Assembly: GCA_020696885.1 (NCBI GenBank)
Contig: JAJFMS010000271.1
Coordinates: forward strand, 1-5,791
Direction: 5' to 3'
Source of the DNA: Armatimonadota bacterium
GTDB taxonomy: Bacteria > Armatimonadota > SYMT01
DNA: 5,791 nt
Shown: piece after piece, positions 4,703 through 5,791 of the stretch
How positions within the stretch are numbered: position 1 is the stretch's first letter
Layout of the letters: the number at the start of each line of letters is the position of its first letter
The notes under the pieces: model-generated
Told to the model about the DNA's origin: nothing
Seen by the model: the letters and a program-made list of their open reading frames with translations, nothing else
Database searches by the model: none
Position numbers and translations under genes: made by a program

Positions 4703-5791
4703 TTGGCCGAACTGCTCGAGTCCGTGTGCGACCTGAAGCGTGTCGCCTTCATCTTCAATCCCGTTTCGGGTACCCAGGAGAAAGTTGCGCGCCGGAAGCG
4801 GCTCGAGGAGCTGGCGCAAGACGCGGGCTTGACCTGCGAGCTGGGTGAAACGGATATTGAGCTCGGCGCGCGGCCACTGGCTGAAAAGGCGCTGGCCGAC
4901 GGGATGGAGCGGGTGCTGATCTCCGGCGGAGACGGCTCCGTGGCCGAAGCCGCGGGCGTGTTGGCGGGCACCGACGTGGCGATTGGGGTGATCCCGGGGG
5001 GCACCGGAAATCTACTGGCCCTCAATCTGGGACTACCTACCGATCCGGCAGCAGCCTTTCGAGCCGCCACCACCGGGAGCATGCGGGCTATCGACGTAGG
5101 GCGGGCGAATGGGCACGTCTTCCTGATCGTGGCCGGGATGGGCGCCGACGCGCGAATGGTCCGCGACGCTGATCGGAGCCTGAAGAAGCGCTGGGGCGTG
5201 CTGGCCTACTTCATCGCCGCTATCAAGAACCTGGGCCGGCCGCTGTCCCGGTTCCGCGTCACGGTGGACGGCGTCACGGTCTCCCGCCGCGCGCAGACGA
5301 TTATGGTGGGCAACCTCGGTAAGATCACCGCCGGCCTGGAGCTGATTCCGGGGGCAGATCCGGCTGACGGCGTACTCGAAGTTACAGTGATCCGCGCGCG
5401 GGCCTTCCAGGATATCGCCCTGGTGCTGTTCCGGACGCTGTTGGGCCAGCACCAGAGTGACAACCTCACGGAGATCCGGCGGGGCCGCCACATCGTGATC
5501 GAGGCGGACCAGCCTCAGCCGATCGAGGTAGACGGCAACCACATCGGCAGCACGCGGCGCCTAGAGGTGACGGTGGAACCCGGCGCGTTGAAGATCCTTA
5601 CCCCGGAACAGGCGCCGAGCCTGCTACCCGATCCGGCCGCGCTGATCGCGGAGGTCTCCAAGCCCCACTGGACGCCGCTATTTGCCGGCGTCGGCACCGC
5701 GGTCGTGCTCACCTTGCGTGCCCGGTCCATGCAGGCCCAGGGAGAGCGCCCCGACCTGGTGACGCGCCATCCGCTGCTGTCCGGGTTGGCA
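4703..5791 (+). CDS. diacylglycerol kinase-like lipid kinase (YegS family), 3' end outside window
   Basis: The frame stays open to the window edge, giving 363 residues without a stop. The N-terminal catalytic domain (about 13-135) has FNPVSG at 18-23, the nucleotide-binding SGGDGS at 74-79 and PGGTGN at 98-103, all hallmarks of the DAGK/YegS/BmrU family that phosphorylates diacylglycerol or related lipids with ATP at the inner face of the membrane. The C-terminal beta-sandwich domain (about 136-300) shows the conserved PADGVLEV (220-227) and IEVDGN (274-279) segments. The start is a TTG with GGGAG seven bases before it; the upstream in-frame stop is at 4640-4642. Family members usually end near 300 residues. 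Here at least 60 more follow, including a hydrophobic stretch around 324-338 that could begin a membrane segment. The gene follows the beta-helix gene by 118 bases. The exact lipid substrate cannot be told from sequence. Confidence 0.9.
   Translation, partial: MAELLESVCDLKRVAFIFNPVSGTQEKVARRKRLEELAQDAGLTCELGETDIELGARPLAEKALADGMERVLISGGDGSVAEAAGVLAGTDVAIGVIPGGTGNLLALNLGLPTDPAAAFRAATTGSMRAIDVGRANGHVFLIVAGMGADARMVRDADRSLKKRWGVLAYFIAAIKNLGRPLSRFRVTVDGVTVSRRAQTIMVGNLGKITAGLELIPGADPADGVLEVTVIRARAFQDIALVLFRTLLGQHQSDNLTEIRRGRHIVIEADQPQPIEVDGNHIGSTRRLEVTVEPGALKILTPEQAPSLLPDPAALIAEVSKPHWTPLFAGVGTAVVLTLRARSMQAQGERPDLVTRHPLLSGLA

Noticed and set aside
4632..4736. 34-residue frame (ATG at 4632) in the gap before the lipid kinase gene
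   Set aside because: There is no ribosome-binding site, it overlaps the kinase start in another frame, and its composition is unremarkable.
3676..5082. 468-residue open frame on the minus strand opposite the beta-helix and lipid kinase genes
   Set aside because: It overlaps two well-supported genes with clear motifs, spans the gap between them, and its product is a compositionally biased Ala/Val/Arg-rich sequence with no family features. Long antisense frames are common in GC-rich coding DNA.

Overview
The window is GC-rich and gene-dense and looks like a chromosomal segment of a free-living bacterium. Two c-type cytochrome genes, a bacterial aromatic amino acid hydroxylase, a beta-helix protein and a YegS-type lipid kinase fit an aerobic soil or sediment organism. 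The overall style, including short GGAGT-rich intergenic repeats, reminds me of Gemmatimonadota or a similar uncultured soil phylum. That placement is a guess, because the window holds no phylogenetic marker.

Layout, left to right. (1) 3-269 (+) is the 3' end of a c-type cytochrome gene that starts before the window. (2) 270-620 is a convergent intergenic region. It holds a perfect 22-bp-stem hairpin that should terminate transcription from both sides, flanked by two copies of a degenerate hairpin-forming GGAGT repeat. (3) 621-1988 (-) encodes an exported di-heme protein of the cytochrome c peroxidase/MauG superfamily. (4) 1989-2242 is the divergent promoter region. (5) 2243-3160 (+) encodes phenylalanine 4-monooxygenase with all iron ligands and the pterin/substrate loop intact. 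(6) 3229-4584 (+) encodes a right-handed parallel beta-helix protein with no visible signal peptide. (7) 4703-5791 (+) encodes a diacylglycerol/sphingosine-kinase-like lipid kinase. It starts with TTG and runs off the window while still open, about 60 residues past the usual end of the family.

How the parts relate. The two cytochrome genes converge on a shared terminator and both point to periplasmic electron transfer or peroxide chemistry, but nothing shows that they share a pathway. The three plus-strand genes after 2243 are separated by 68 and 118 bp and could be one transcription unit. Their functions (phenylalanine hydroxylation, an unknown beta-helix protein, lipid phosphorylation) do not form a known pathway. 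No pterin-4a-carbinolamine dehydratase gene accompanies the hydroxylase here.

I see no mobile element, CRISPR array, RNA gene or defence system. The items most worth a second look are the paired intergenic repeat element, the C-terminal extension of the lipid kinase, the wide heme spacing of the peroxidase-like protein, and the pairing of the hydroxylase gene with a signal-less beta-helix gene.
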